Assembly: GCA_024398815.1 (NCBI GenBank)
Contig: JAKSIL010000008.1
Span: 39,520-103,519 of the forward strand
Reading direction: 5' to 3'
Length of the DNA: 64,000 nt
Origin: Fibrobacter sp.
GTDB taxonomy: Bacteria > Fibrobacterota > Fibrobacteria > Fibrobacterales > Fibrobacteraceae
Within the stretch, counting starts at the first letter, position 1, and each line of letters opens with the position of its first letter. Below the pieces are notes generated by a model. The model did no database searches. It saw nothing but the letters and a program-made list of their open reading frames with translations, and had not been told where the DNA came from. Positions 17,998 through 27,835 of the stretch are shown one piece after another. The position numbers and the translations under genes were made by a program.

Positions 17998-19247
17998 TGA
18001 ATTTTGCACCGAAGATTTTAGACCCGATTCCCGGCGGAAAGTATGTGGTGAACGCCATAGACTACGTGGTGAACTGGGCTCGCGCCAACTCCATTTGGCC
18101 ACTTACCTACGGAACCAGCTGCTGCGCCATCGAAATGATGTCAAGTTCCATGGCCCGTTACGACATCGCCCGCTTTGGAAGCGAAGTGTTCCGCAGTTCC
18201 CCGAGACAGGCGGACCTTTTCATTTTGGCTGGTACGATTACCCGCCGCATGGCCCCTGCCATCCAGATGCTGTGGGAACAGATTCCAGGTCCCAAGTACG
18301 TGATTGCCATGGGCGCCTGCACCATTAGCGGCGGCCCCTTCATTTACGACAACTATTCCGTGGTGCGCGGCGCGCAGAACCTGATTCCCGTGGACGTATT
18401 CGTCCCTGGCTGCCCGCCCCGCCCCGAAGCGCTTTTCCACGGGCTCCTGACGCTCCGCGAAAAGATTCTCAAAGAAACCTGCCGCAGTCCGTGGCACGAA
18501 GGCGAACCGAAGGACGTTTCCACAATGGACCGCTACCGCGAGGCAGCGAACACATGGGCGGCCCTCGAACGCATGAAAGACGAGGAGATGGCCGAGGCCC
18601 GCGCCAAGTTCAAGGAAGAAAATCCTGACTACAAATCCACTTTCAAGCCCGTGCGTCTTAAAAAGGAAGACTTCCCCGAAGTGGAACGCGTTCCGTTCAA
18701 GCGTCTGGGCCTTACGCAGGTGGAACTCTTCGAAAAACTCCGCGCCAAGTTCCCGAAGGTGACGGTGCACACGCACAGCGAAGACCCGATAGAGACCGTC
18801 GTCGCGAGCATGCCCGCCGACCGTCCGCTCGAAGTGATGGTGGAACCGGAAGAGTACCTTTCCATCGTGGAATTCGTGAAGAACGATCCCGAGTTCAAGA
18901 TGAACTACCTGATCGACGTCACGGCCATTGACTACGACGACCACTTCGACATGGTCACGCAACTCCGCAGTTTAAACATTGGCCACAAGATTTTCCTTTG
19001 CGTGCAACTCAAGAAGGACTTCAGCATCGACGAAGAAAAGCGCGCCACATCGCTTTTGGCAAGCGTGCCTTCCATCAGTCACCTGTACCCGGCAGCGGAA
19101 TTCAAGGAACGCGAAGTCTACGACATGTTCGGAATCAACTTCGAAGGCCATCCGGACCTTCGCCGCATATTCCTGGACAAGGACTTTGTCGGATTCCCGC
19201 TCCGCAAGGACTTCACCCACCCGGAAATGATTAGGAGGCCCGTATGA
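17988..19247 (+). CDS. nuoBC: NADH-quinone oxidoreductase fused subunits B and C
   Basis: 419 residues. Residues 1 to about 165 are NuoB, with the N2 cluster cysteines Cys45, Cys46 ([11 protein letters not shown]), Cys111 (GACTISGG) and Cys142 (PGCPPRPE). A charged linker (about 170-240) leads to a NuoC domain with [30 protein letters not shown]. The NuoB and NuoC parts are in one uninterrupted frame. NuoC-NuoD fusions are well known; B-C fusion is less usual. It belongs to the peripheral arm and passes electrons to quinone. The stop overlaps the nuoD start (ATGA). Confidence 0.95.
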   Translation: MGIVNFAPKILDPIPGGKYVVNAIDYVVNWARANSIWPLTYGTSCCAIEMMSSSMARYDIARFGSEVFRSSPRQADLFILAGTITRRMAPAIQMLWEQIPGPKYVIAMGACTISGGPFIYDNYSVVRGAQNLIPVDVFVPGCPPRPEALFHGLLTLREKILKETCRSPWHEGEPKDVSTMDRYREAANTWAALERMKDEEMAEARAKFKEENPDYKSTFKPVRLKKEDFPEVERVPFKRLGLTQVELFEKLRAKFPKVTVHTHSEDPIETVVASMPADRPLEVMVEPEEYLSIVEFVKNDPEFKMNYLIDVTAIDYDDHFDMVTQLRSLNIGHKIFLCVQLKKDFSIDEEKRATSLLASVPSISHLYPAAEFKEREVYDMFGINFEGHPDLRRIFLDKDFVGFPLRKDFTHPEMIRRPV

Positions 19248-20380
19248 GTCAACTTCCTCCGGGATTCCGCATTACCCGCGAAACGAATACCGACGAATTT
19301 TTCATCAACATGGGTCCGCAGCACCCGAGTACGCACGGCGCTTTGCGACTCACGCTCCGGATGGACGGCGAAACCATTATCGAACTTGTTCCGCATTTTG
19401 GCTACATCCACCGCGGCATGGAAAAGCAGGCCGAGTCGATGACCTACCTGCAGTACATCGCGCTTTCGGACCGTCAGGACTACCTGACCGCCATCCAGAA
19501 CAACCTGGGCGTGGTCATCGCCCTCGAAAAGGGCATGAACGTGGGCGTTCCCGAAAAGGCGGAATACATCCGCGTGATGCTCCAGGAACTGGGTCGCATT
19601 GCAAGCCACCTGGTGTTCTTCGGCTGCTTCGGCGGCGACTTGGGCGGACAGACTTGCCTCTTGTTCGGCTTCAAGGAACGCGAAATGATTCACGACATCC
19701 TCGAAGAAGTCACGGGTTCGCGCCTCACGACGAACTTCTTCAGGCCGGGTGGATCCCGCTACGACGTTCCCGACACGTTCATCCCGCGCGTCAAGGATTT
19801 CCTCGACCACCTGGAAGATTCCATGCGCGACTACGAAAGGTTCCTTTCCAAGAACATCATTGTGCAGGAACGCAGCATCGGCATCGGCGTGCTCAGCAAA
19901 GAAGACGCCATCGCCTACGGATGCTCGGGGCCCGTGCTCCGCGCTAGCGGTGTGGAGTTCGACGTGCGTCGCGCCAACCCCTACAGCATTTACGACCAGT
20001 TCGATTTCGATATTCCGACAGCCAAGAACGGCGACTGCTACGACCGCTACAACGTGCGCATCGCAGAAATCCACGAGTCCATGAAAATCCTGCGCCAGTG
20101 CATAGACAAGTTCCCCAAGGAAGGCGCCTGGCGTAGCAAGGAAAAGCCGGTGCGACTCCCCGTGGGCCGCTACTACAGCGAAATCGAAACCGCGAAGGGG
20201 CTCTACGCCACCTACGTGGTTGCCGCCACCACAGGCGACAAGCCTTACCGCATACACACTCGCGGTCCGAGTTTCCCGCATATCGGCGCCCTCAACAAGA
20301 TGTGCCAGGGCCACAAGATTTCGGACCTCGTGACCATCATGGCAACCCTTGACCCCGTAATTCCGGAAATTGACAGGTAG
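19244..20380 (+). CDS. nuoD: NADH-quinone oxidoreductase subunit D (49 kDa)
   Basis: 378 residues, close to the usual length of a stand-alone NuoD. Conserved features include [15 protein letters not shown] and the quinone-pocket histidine region, [26 protein letters not shown]-like PGGSRYDVP and the C-terminal [15 protein letters not shown]...[10 protein letters not shown]. It forms the quinone site together with the NuoB part of the upstream fusion. It overlaps nuoBC by 4 bases and ends 3 bases before nuoH. Confidence 0.97.
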   Translation: MSQLPPGFRITRETNTDEFFINMGPQHPSTHGALRLTLRMDGETIIELVPHFGYIHRGMEKQAESMTYLQYIALSDRQDYLTAIQNNLGVVIALEKGMNVGVPEKAEYIRVMLQELGRIASHLVFFGCFGGDLGGQTCLLFGFKEREMIHDILEEVTGSRLTTNFFRPGGSRYDVPDTFIPRVKDFLDHLEDSMRDYERFLSKNIIVQERSIGIGVLSKEDAIAYGCSGPVLRASGVEFDVRRANPYSIYDQFDFDIPTAKNGDCYDRYNVRIAEIHESMKILRQCIDKFPKEGAWRSKEKPVRLPVGRYYSEIETAKGLYATYVVAATTGDKPYRIHTRGPSFPHIGALNKMCQGHKISDLVTIMATLDPVIPEIDR

Positions 20381-20383
20381 CCT

Positions 20384-21505
20384 ATGTTTGTACCCTCCAT
20401 TACAAATCCCATTGGCGACTTCGTTCGCGATATCGTGCCCCGCCTGGCCGAATACCTGCCGGCAAGCATCCAGAGCGATACGCTCAACAGCATCGTCGCA
20501 TTCCTCGTGAACGCGCTCATCTGCGTTATCGCCGTCTGCGCGGTGAACATCGGCTCGGCACCCATCCTCATCTACATGGAACGCAAAGTCTGCGCCCACG
20601 TGCAATGCCGACTCGGCCCCATGCGCCTCGGCTGGCACGGAACAATCCAGACCATCGCCGACGTCTTGAAGATGCTCTTCAAGGAAGTGTACGCCCCGAG
20701 CGGCGCCGACAAGTTGATGTTCTACCTGGCACCGCTTATCGTGTTGATTGCCCCCTTCATCGTCTGCGCATTGATCCCGTTCGGTCGCAACTTGGTGGTG
20801 GCAGACGTCTCGATGGGCATTCCCTTGATTATCGCGGTGAACGGCTTTGGCGTGCTCGGCATCTTGCTTGGCGGCTGGAGCAGCAACAACAAGTATTCGC
20901 TCTTGGGAGCCCTCCGCAGCGGCGCCCAGATGATCAGTTACGAAATCTCGTTCGCGATGATTCTCCTGTTCGTGGTGATGATCTCGGGTTCGACGAACCT
21001 CATGAGCATTACCATGGGCCAAGAAGGCACGATTCTCGACTGGTGGATTTTCAAGATTCCCGTTCTTGGATTCATCGCCTTCATCCTGTTCTTTATTTCG
21101 AGTACCGCCGAAATGAACCGCGCTCCCTTCGACATCGCCGAAGCGGAACAGGAACTGACCGGCGGCTACCACACCGAATACAACGGCACGCCGTTTGCCA
21201 TGTTCTACCTCGCAGAATACATTGCGCTCGTGACGAACTCGGCCTTGGCGGTCACTTGCTTCCTGGGCGGATTCCTGCCGCCTTGCATCGGCATTGCCGC
21301 AGTGGACAACTATCTGAATATGGTTCCTGGAGTCATTTGGTTCTTTGCGAAGGTCTATTTCATGATCTGGTGCTACATGATGGTACGCTGGACATTCGTA
21401 CGCCCGCGCGTGGACCAGTTGATGGATTTCGAATGGAAGTTCCTTTTGCCCGTCAACCTTGTCTTGCTCGTTGCAGGAGCAGCGTACATCGTTGTCTTTA
21501 ATTAG
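20384..21505 (+). CDS. nuoH: NADH-quinone oxidoreductase subunit H
   Basis: 373 residues with about eight to nine membrane helices. Family motifs include YMERKVCAHVQCRLGPMRLGWHG near the quinone chamber and AEMNRAPFDIAEAEQELTGGYHTEY. It links the quinone site to the proton-pumping arm. The start overlaps none of nuoD but follows within 3 bases. It is encoded between nuoD and nuoI because the NADH-module genes nuoEFG, which usually stand here, are missing. Confidence 0.97.
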   Translation: MFVPSITNPIGDFVRDIVPRLAEYLPASIQSDTLNSIVAFLVNALICVIAVCAVNIGSAPILIYMERKVCAHVQCRLGPMRLGWHGTIQTIADVLKMLFKEVYAPSGADKLMFYLAPLIVLIAPFIVCALIPFGRNLVVADVSMGIPLIIAVNGFGVLGILLGGWSSNNKYSLLGALRSGAQMISYEISFAMILLFVVMISGSTNLMSITMGQEGTILDWWIFKIPVLGFIAFILFFISSTAEMNRAPFDIAEAEQELTGGYHTEYNGTPFAMFYLAEYIALVTNSALAVTCFLGGFLPPCIGIAAVDNYLNMVPGVIWFFAKVYFMIWCYMMVRWTFVRPRVDQLMDFEWKFLLPVNLVLLVAGAAYIVVFN

Positions 21506-21516
21506 TAGAGAGTTGT

Positions 21517-21978
21517 ATGACTTTACTTCAATATTTTAAACGCTATTTCAAACGGTGCATCACGGGCCCCTGGAGCCTGATGTGCGGGCTTTCCGTTTCG
21601 CTCAAGTATTTCTTTAGCCCCAAGCGAATCGTCACGGAACAGTATCCCGAAAATAGAAAGACCTTGAAAATGCACGAACGCTTCCGCGGTCGCCTGCAGA
21701 TGATCGAGGACGAAGAGGGCAACAACCACTGCACCGCCTGTGGCATGTGCGAACGCGCCTGCCCGAACGCAAGCATCAACGTTCTCCCCACGAAGAACAT
21801 CGCCGACAAGAAGGTGCTCGGCCGATATGTTTACCATTTTGCGAGCTGCACCCAGTGCGGCCTTTGCGTAGAGGCGTGCCCCTTCGGTGCCATCCGCATG
21901 GCTCCTGAATTCGAAGTTGCCACTACGGACCCGAATACGCTCGAAATGATTTTGAACAAGAAGGAGGGACAAGGCTAA
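21517..21978 (+). CDS. nuoI: NADH-quinone oxidoreductase subunit I (ferredoxin-like)
   Basis: 153 residues. Two complete 4Fe-4S motifs are visible: CTACGMCERACP (Cys72, 75, 78, 82) and CTQCGLCVEACP (Cys111, 114, 117, 121), which carry clusters N6a and N6b. An N-terminal amphipathic stretch (about 1-35) attaches it to the membrane arm. In a complex without NuoEFG this subunit is the likely docking point for an electron donor such as ferredoxin (inference). Its stop codon overlaps the nuoJ start (TAATG). Confidence 0.97.
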   Translation: MTLLQYFKRYFKRCITGPWSLMCGLSVSLKYFFSPKRIVTEQYPENRKTLKMHERFRGRLQMIEDEEGNNHCTACGMCERACPNASINVLPTKNIADKKVLGRYVYHFASCTQCGLCVEACPFGAIRMAPEFEVATTDPNTLEMILNKKEGQG

Positions 21979-22583
21979 TGTTCCCGAATTTGAATATACC
22001 CAGTATTCCGCTGCCGGACATGCCTTTTGCATTCCCGCTCGGCGGAATGGACATCGCATTTTACGCGGTGGCCATCGTGATGCTCGTGACCGCGGTATTC
22101 ACCGTGGCCGTAAAGAATATCCTGCAGAGCGCCGTGTTCCTGATTTTCAGTTTCGTGGCGACCGCAATTCTCTACATGCTTTTGCACGCCGAATTCATCG
22201 CCCTCGCGCAAGTGATGGTTTATGTGGGCGGCGTGGTGATTTTCGTGGTCTTTACCATCTTGCTTACGAGCCACCTGGGCGAAGACGCCTTCAGCACAAA
22301 GATTCCGCGCGTGTTCGCGGCATTCGCGCTTTCGGCTTCTTTCGTTCTAGTGATGGTCAAGTGCGTTTTACCGACTCCGGAACTCTCGAGCGGCGTCGTG
22401 AATTCCGCAGCGGACTACTCCAGCCTTGAACAGTTCGCCTTGCGACTCCTGGGTTACGACCATAGCGGATTCATCATCCCGTTCGAAGTGGTGAGCATTC
22501 TTTTGCTGATGACGCTCATCTGCGCCATCACCATCGCCCGCAAGTCAAAAGAAGATGTAGCCAAAGAAAAGGAGGTGAAGTAA
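21978..22583 (+). CDS. nuoJ: NADH-quinone oxidoreductase subunit J
   Basis: 201 residues with five membrane helices. The family segment ALAQVMVYVGGVVIFVVFTILL (the helix with the pi-bulge in characterised enzymes) is present, and a variable loop follows before the last helix (FEVVSILLLMTLICAITIARK). It begins at the nuoI stop and its own stop overlaps the nuoK start (TAATG), so translation is probably coupled along the operon. Confidence 0.95.
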   Translation: MFPNLNIPSIPLPDMPFAFPLGGMDIAFYAVAIVMLVTAVFTVAVKNILQSAVFLIFSFVATAILYMLLHAEFIALAQVMVYVGGVVIFVVFTILLTSHLGEDAFSTKIPRVFAAFALSASFVLVMVKCVLPTPELSSGVVNSAADYSSLEQFALRLLGYDHSGFIIPFEVVSILLLMTLICAITIARKSKEDVAKEKEVK

Positions 22584-22888
22584 TGAACTTGCTGAATTGC
22601 CTTATTCTTGCCTTCTTGCTGTTCGGTATCGGCGTGTGGGGACTTATGCGTAGGCGCCACTTGATTGGCATGCTCATTTCCATCGAACTCATGCTGAACG
22701 CAGCGAACATCAATTTTATCAGTTTCGCCTACTTTACCGCGCACGACGCTACTGCAGGCGCATTGTTCAGTATTTTTGTCATCGCCGTTACGGCTTGCGA
22801 AATGGCTATCGCCCTTGCCATTATCGTGACCATGTACCGCCGCCACAAGAGCCTTGACGCAGACCAGTTGAGGGATTTACATGATTAA
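22583..22888 (+). CDS. nuoK: NADH-quinone oxidoreductase subunit K
   Basis: 101 residues, the standard length, with three membrane helices. Two membrane glutamates known to be part of the proton path are kept (ISIELMLNAANINF and TACEMAIALAIIV). It is homologous to MrpC-type antiporter subunits. Its end overlaps the nuoL start by 8 bases. Confidence 0.96.
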   Translation: MNLLNCLILAFLLFGIGVWGLMRRRHLIGMLISIELMLNAANINFISFAYFTAHDATAGALFSIFVIAVTACEMAIALAIIVTMYRRHKSLDADQLRDLHD

Positions 22889-24836
22889 CGACGTCACCCT
22901 CGGTTACCTGATTTTGCTTTTGCCCCTGTTCACCTTCGTCGTGAACGGGCTCTTCCTCGGAAACAAGTGCGCAAAGGCTGCAGCCGCTCTCGCTGTAGTC
23001 TGCAACGGACTTGCTGCGGCAAGCGCCATTTTACTTGCCACGGACTACTTCTGTTCCGATTACGCACCGCAAAAGGCAATCCTCTTTGAATACGTGTTCA
23101 TCCCGTTCGCGGGCGAACTCATAGCAAAGATTGGCATGCTCATCGATCCGCTTTCGACGATGATGCTCGTGGTGGTCACATTCATCAGTTTCATGGTGAA
23201 CATCTACAGCATCGGCTACATGCGCGAAGACCGCGCCGCAGGCAGGTTCTTCTCGCTCTTGTCGCTGTTCAGTTTCAGCATGCTCGGCCTCGTCGTTGCG
23301 ACCAACCTTTTCCAGATGTTCATCTTCTGGGAACTGGTGGGCGTCTCGAGTTACCTGCTCATCGGCTTCTGGTACCACAAGCCAAGTGCCGTAAGCGCCA
23401 GTAAGCAGGCATTCATCCTCACCCGCTTCGCGGACAGTTTCTTCTTGCTCGGCATCGTGCTCGTGAGCTACGTCGTCGGGAGTTTCGACTTCTCGACCAT
23501 CAACGATTTAAGCCTTTCCGCATTCAAGGCGACAAGCGTCAACCTCGGCATCTGCAGCATGTCTGCCGCCGACGCACTGATTTTAGGTTCCGTCCTTATT
23601 TTCACCGGTGGCTGGGGCAAATCGGCCATGTTCCCGATGCACATCTGGCTTCCGAACGCCATGGAAGGTCCGACACCCGTTTCTTCCATCATCCATAGCG
23701 CAACGATGGTGGTCGCGGGCGTTTACCTCGTCGCAAGGCTCTTCCCGTTCATGGCAGCCTGCGGAAATACGCTCACGCTCATCATGTGGGTCGGCGCATT
23801 CACCATGGTGTTTGCCGCCGTCATCGCCTGTACCCAAAAAGACATCAAGCGCATTTTGGCCTACTCCACCCTTTCTCAGCTCGGCTACATGATGTTCGCA
23901 CTCGGCGCCTGCAAAATGGGCCAGGTCGTCGCCGTCACCGGATGGACCGCCAGTACCTTCCACATTTTCACGCACGCATTCTTCAAATGCAGCTTGTTCC
24001 TCATTGCAGGAAGCCTCATCCACCAAGTGCATACGAACGACCTGGATGCCATGGGCGGCCTCCGCAAAAAGATGCCACTCACCTACATTTGCACTTTGAT
24101 TTCCATCCTCGCCATTTCTGGAATTCCGCCGTTCTCCGGATTCTTCTCCAAGGATGAAATCATCCTGGCGGCATTCCAAGGCCACCATTACGCCGTTTTC
24201 GGCTTAGCCCTTCTCACCAGCGGACTCACCACATTCTACATGTTCCGCCTGTTCTTCCTCGCCTTCCATGGCGAACCGCGCCACGAAGGAGTCCGAGCCG
24301 GCCACGTCCATGAAGATTTCGCCATGACGCTTCCCATCGTCATCCTTGCCGTTCCCGCCCTTTTGAGCGGCCTTCTCGGCAAAGGAATTTTCGAAAAATT
24401 CTTCACTCCCGGAAAGCTTCATGTTCCGCAACTGTTGAAGCTCGCCCATGCCGAATGGATTCCGTACACCGCCGTAGGCGTCGCTATCCTCGCGCTCCTT
24501 ATCGCATGGTTCCTTTACGCAAGCCCCAAGGCGAAAATTGCAAGGGCCCTCGACGAAACCAACCGCAGCGGCCTATACAAGGTCATCTATCACAAATTCT
24601 ACTTCGACGAAATGTACTACACGGTGGTCCGCCAGTTTATTTTTGGCGGAGTCGCACGTGTTTCCAGGTTCATCCAGGATTACATCGTCGAAGGCATTTT
24701 GGCATTTGTCATTTGGTTCGTTCACAAGTTGGGCGACTTGGTACGTACGGCCCAGGCCGGGTACCTGCCCTTCTATCTCGGAACCTTGATTGTCGGCGTT
24801 CTCATTTGGCGATTCTTCGGCCAGCTTCCCCTGTAG
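22881..24836 (+). CDS. nuoL: NADH-quinone oxidoreductase subunit L
   Basis: 651 residues with about 16 membrane helices and the long lateral C-terminal helix region. Antiporter-like motifs are intact: FWELVGVSSYLLIGFW with its conserved Glu, GGWGKSAMFPMHIWLPNAMEGPTPVSSIIHSATMVVAG (shown in two parts by the family as the TM7-8 lysine region) and the HAFFKCSLFLIAGS block. It is one of three proton-pumping antiporter-like subunits. Length and motifs are normal. Confidence 0.96.
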   Translation: MINDVTLGYLILLLPLFTFVVNGLFLGNKCAKAAAALAVVCNGLAAASAILLATDYFCSDYAPQKAILFEYVFIPFAGELIAKIGMLIDPLSTMMLVVVTFISFMVNIYSIGYMREDRAAGRFFSLLSLFSFSMLGLVVATNLFQMFIFWELVGVSSYLLIGFWYHKPSAVSASKQAFILTRFADSFFLLGIVLVSYVVGSFDFSTINDLSLSAFKATSVNLGICSMSAADALILGSVLIFTGGWGKSAMFPMHIWLPNAMEGPTPVSSIIHSATMVVAGVYLVARLFPFMAACGNTLTLIMWVGAFTMVFAAVIACTQKDIKRILAYSTLSQLGYMMFALGACKMGQVVAVTGWTASTFHIFTHAFFKCSLFLIAGSLIHQVHTNDLDAMGGLRKKMPLTYICTLISILAISGIPPFSGFFSKDEIILAAFQGHHYAVFGLALLTSGLTTFYMFRLFFLAFHGEPRHEGVRAGHVHEDFAMTLPIVILAVPALLSGLLGKGIFEKFFTPGKLHVPQLLKLAHAEWIPYTAVGVAILALLIAWFLYASPKAKIARALDETNRSGLYKVIYHKFYFDEMYYTVVRQFIFGGVARVSRFIQDYIVEGILAFVIWFVHKLGDLVRTAQAGYLPFYLGTLIVGVLIWRFFGQLPL

Positions 24837-24843
24837 GCGCAAT

Positions 24844-26373
24844 ATGGAAACGATTTTATTCAATGCAATTTGGGTCATTCCCCTGCTTACTGTTCTGGTC
24901 TGTGCCCCCATTTCAGCGACACATTCCAAGATTCTCAAGAGTCTGCACGCCGCATCGGCAACAGTCGTACTGATTGCGGTATGCTTCCTCACCTACCGTG
25001 TTTATGCGTTAAGCGGCACTCCGGTCGACAAGGCCGCCGATCCGCTCATGCTGCGATTCTTCACCGACATTCCCTGGCTTGACGTCTTCAAGGCGCACTA
25101 TACTGTAGGTGCCGACGGCTTGAACATGCTGCTCCTCGCGCTCACAGCATTCATCGTGTGGGCCGGTGTTTTGGTCAGCTGGAACATCAAAGGGAACCAG
25201 AAAGTATTTTTCGCCTTGATTCAACTGCTTGCGACTAGCGTCTACGGCGTTTACATGAGCTTTGACCTGGTTCTCTTCTTCGTATTCTACGAAATGGAAG
25301 CCCTGTGCATGTACCTGATGATCGCCTGCTACGGTTCTGGTCGCAGGGACTACGGCGGTAAGAAGCTCACGCTAACGCTCGCCTTCGGTTCTTCGATGAT
25401 TTTAGCGACATTATTCGGAATCTATTTCGAAGGCGGAATTTCGAGTTGGAGCATCGTGGAACTTTCGAAGGTTACACTCCCGATGGATTTCCAGATGTGG
25501 GCCTTCCCGCTGATGTTCATGGGATTTGCCGTTTCGAGTTCGCTCTTTCCGTTCCACTTCTGGAGTCCGGATGGTCACTCCGCAGCCCCCACCGCCGTTT
25601 CCATGCTCGCCGCCGGCGTCATGATGAAGATGGGTGCCTACGGATGCCTTCGTGTCGCCATGTTCCTCATGCCCGAAGCAGCGAAGATTTGGCTCCCGTA
25701 CGTCGTTGCGCTCCTTATTTTCAATGTGGTGCTCGGCCCGTTTATCGCCATCCGCCACAAGGACCTCAAGTACATCACCGCCTACAGTTCCATAAGCCAC
25801 TTGGGCCTTATTTTCTTGGGCCTTGCGGCACTCACGCCGATTGGACTTCGTGGCGCTAGCCTCCAGATGATTTCGCACGGATTCCTTACGGGACTCTTCT
25901 TCGCGACCATCGGCATGATTTACGAACGTACGCATACCCGTGACATTACCGAAATGGGCGGCATCATGCGCAAGATGCCGTTCCTCGGCGTCGGTTTCGT
26001 CATTGCCGGTTTTGCAGGCCTCGGACTTCCGGGCTTTAGCGGTTTCATCGCCGAAAGCACCATCTTCATTGGAGCTTTCCAGCAGGATTCGACCCTCACC
26101 CGCATCGTTACGATTCTCGCCATACTTTCCATCACCACGACAGCCGTCTACATTTTGCAGACGGCCAACCGAATGCTCCACGGTCCGCTTCCGCAAAAGT
26201 ACGAAAGCCTCACCGACGGATGCTTCCGTGAAAAACTAGTGATTGTCGTTCTTGTGGCGTGCCTTTTGTTCATCGGTGTTTGCCCCGGCTGGATTTCCGA
26301 AATTCTTGACCAGAGCATAGCGCCCATCTTTGCAAAGATTGCAGCTTCCTCGATCCCTGTGGTAGGAGGTTAA
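24844..26373 (+). CDS. nuoM: NADH-quinone oxidoreductase subunit M
   Basis: 509 residues from the ATG at 24844; an in-frame ATG at 24790 lies inside nuoL and would add 18 unrelated residues. About 14 membrane helices. Key family elements are present: the conserved Glu in FVFYEMEALCMYLMI, FPFHFWSPDGHSAAPTAVSMLAAGVMMKMG-type lysine region, and ITAYSSISHLGLI. It starts 7 bases after nuoL and ends 3 bases before nuoN. Confidence 0.95.
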   Translation: METILFNAIWVIPLLTVLVCAPISATHSKILKSLHAASATVVLIAVCFLTYRVYALSGTPVDKAADPLMLRFFTDIPWLDVFKAHYTVGADGLNMLLLALTAFIVWAGVLVSWNIKGNQKVFFALIQLLATSVYGVYMSFDLVLFFVFYEMEALCMYLMIACYGSGRRDYGGKKLTLTLAFGSSMILATLFGIYFEGGISSWSIVELSKVTLPMDFQMWAFPLMFMGFAVSSSLFPFHFWSPDGHSAAPTAVSMLAAGVMMKMGAYGCLRVAMFLMPEAAKIWLPYVVALLIFNVVLGPFIAIRHKDLKYITAYSSISHLGLIFLGLAALTPIGLRGASLQMISHGFLTGLFFATIGMIYERTHTRDITEMGGIMRKMPFLGVGFVIAGFAGLGLPGFSGFIAESTIFIGAFQQDSTLTRIVTILAILSITTTAVYILQTANRMLHGPLPQKYESLTDGCFREKLVIVVLVACLLFIGVCPGWISEILDQSIAPIFAKIAASSIPVVGG

Positions 26374-26376
26374 AAA

Positions 26377-27816
26377 ATGAGCCAGTATATTCCGAACTTT
26401 ATCATTCCCGACGCCCTTTTGCTGTTGTTCCCGTTCATCGTCATCGGGAGCAGACTCTTTTGCGACTACAAATCAAAAATTCCATGGCGCATCGCGAACT
26501 TCGGTTTTATAGCCATCTTCATTCTCTTGAACTTGATTCCACTTGCTAGCGGCGAAGGACGATTCTTCATCAGCAACTGGCGTGTTGACGACTTTGGCGT
26601 ACTCATGCGCGAAGTGCTCATGGTTTCGGCCATCCTTGGCATGTGGCTTTCGAAGGACTACTTCGAGCACGGCGCCGACGGCAAGCCTCAAATGCACCAG
26701 ATTGCAGAATTCATCGGAGCCATCGCATTCGCCACCTTTGGCGGTTTTACCGTCGTGAGTGCCTGCGACTTGCTCACGTTCTTCCTCGGACTTGAAATTG
26801 CGACCATACCCATGTATGCGCTCACCGCATGGAATAAACAGGACCAGATGGGTAGCGAAGCCGCCACGAAGTACATTTTGATGGGTTCCGTGGCAACCGC
26901 CTTCGAGCTATTCGGATTCAGCTACCTTTACGGTTTTGCCGGAAGCCTCCACTTCAACGAAATCCAGCACGCCATCACGAACGGAACAAGCCCCCTGCTT
27001 TGGCTTTCTGTGCTGTTCCTGTTCTGCGGAATCGGTTTCAAGCTCACGCTATTCCCGTTCTACACCTGGGCACCCGATGTTTACGAAGGCGCCCCGACGC
27101 CAGTGACCGCCGTGCTTTCCGTAACTTCCAAGGCAACGGCGATTGCATTCCTCGTTGTCCTCGTTTACGGCCCCCTCGCCCCCATACAGCAGCAGATTGC
27201 GCCGCTCATCGCGCTCCTTGCCGGTGTAACGCTTTTCGTCGGCAACCTGGGTGCGCTTAAACAAAGCAGGCTCCGCCGATTCATGGCCTACAGTTCCATT
27301 GCCCAGGCGGGCTACATCATGGTTGCTCTTCTCGGACCCGCCACCATGGGCAAGACAGCAATCGTCTACTACTTGTTCGTGTACGCCGTATCGAACTACC
27401 TCGCCTTCTTCATTTTCGGCATCATCGGGCACCATCGCGAAGAAACGTTCGCAAGTCTTCGCGGGCTTTCCAAGCAGAATCCGTCATTGGCCATAGCTCT
27501 TGCCATTTCGATGTTCAGTTTGGCAGGTATTCCACCCCTTGCCGGATTCTTCGGTAAGTTCCATCTGTTCTTTAGCGGGGCTTCGACCGGCCACTACGTT
27601 TTGGTCGCATTCGCCGTTTTGAACAACGTTCTCGCCCTGTTCTACTACTTACAACTTATCAAAAGCGCCTGGGTCGACGAACCTGATGGTCATCTTACCC
27701 CTCTACGACTCACCAAGCGCCAACGCGGCGTCGTAATTTTGCTATCTATTGCCGTTGTCGTCATAGGATTCATGCCTTTCCTCAGCGACAACATATTTGC
27801 AGGATTTAATTTATAA
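26377..27816 (+). CDS. nuoN: NADH-quinone oxidoreductase subunit N
   Basis: 479 residues with about 14 membrane helices. It contains FFLGLEIATIPMYAL with the conserved Glu, the lysine-bearing GFKLTLFPFYTWAPDVYEGAPTP segment and RFMAYSSIAQAGYIMV. It is the last gene of the operon, so the complete set here is A, BC, D, H, I, J, K, L, M and N. No terminator is visible in the 19 bases before the following lipoprotein gene, so read-through into it is possible. Confidence 0.96.
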   Translation: MSQYIPNFIIPDALLLLFPFIVIGSRLFCDYKSKIPWRIANFGFIAIFILLNLIPLASGEGRFFISNWRVDDFGVLMREVLMVSAILGMWLSKDYFEHGADGKPQMHQIAEFIGAIAFATFGGFTVVSACDLLTFFLGLEIATIPMYALTAWNKQDQMGSEAATKYILMGSVATAFELFGFSYLYGFAGSLHFNEIQHAITNGTSPLLWLSVLFLFCGIGFKLTLFPFYTWAPDVYEGAPTPVTAVLSVTSKATAIAFLVVLVYGPLAPIQQQIAPLIALLAGVTLFVGNLGALKQSRLRRFMAYSSIAQAGYIMVALLGPATMGKTAIVYYLFVYAVSNYLAFFIFGIIGHHREETFASLRGLSKQNPSLAIALAISMFSLAGIPPLAGFFGKFHLFFSGASTGHYVLVAFAVLNNVLALFYYLQLIKSAWVDEPDGHLTPLRLTKRQRGVVILLSIAVVVIGFMPFLSDNIFAGFNL

Positions 27817-27835
27817 TTACAAATAAAGTCGTCTT

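Noticed and set aside
19118..21172. 684-codon open frame antisense to nuoBC, nuoD and nuoH
   Set aside because: It lies opposite genes with complete family motifs. Its His/Glu/Val-rich composition is the usual product of reading this GC-biased codon usage backwards, and it has no start signal.
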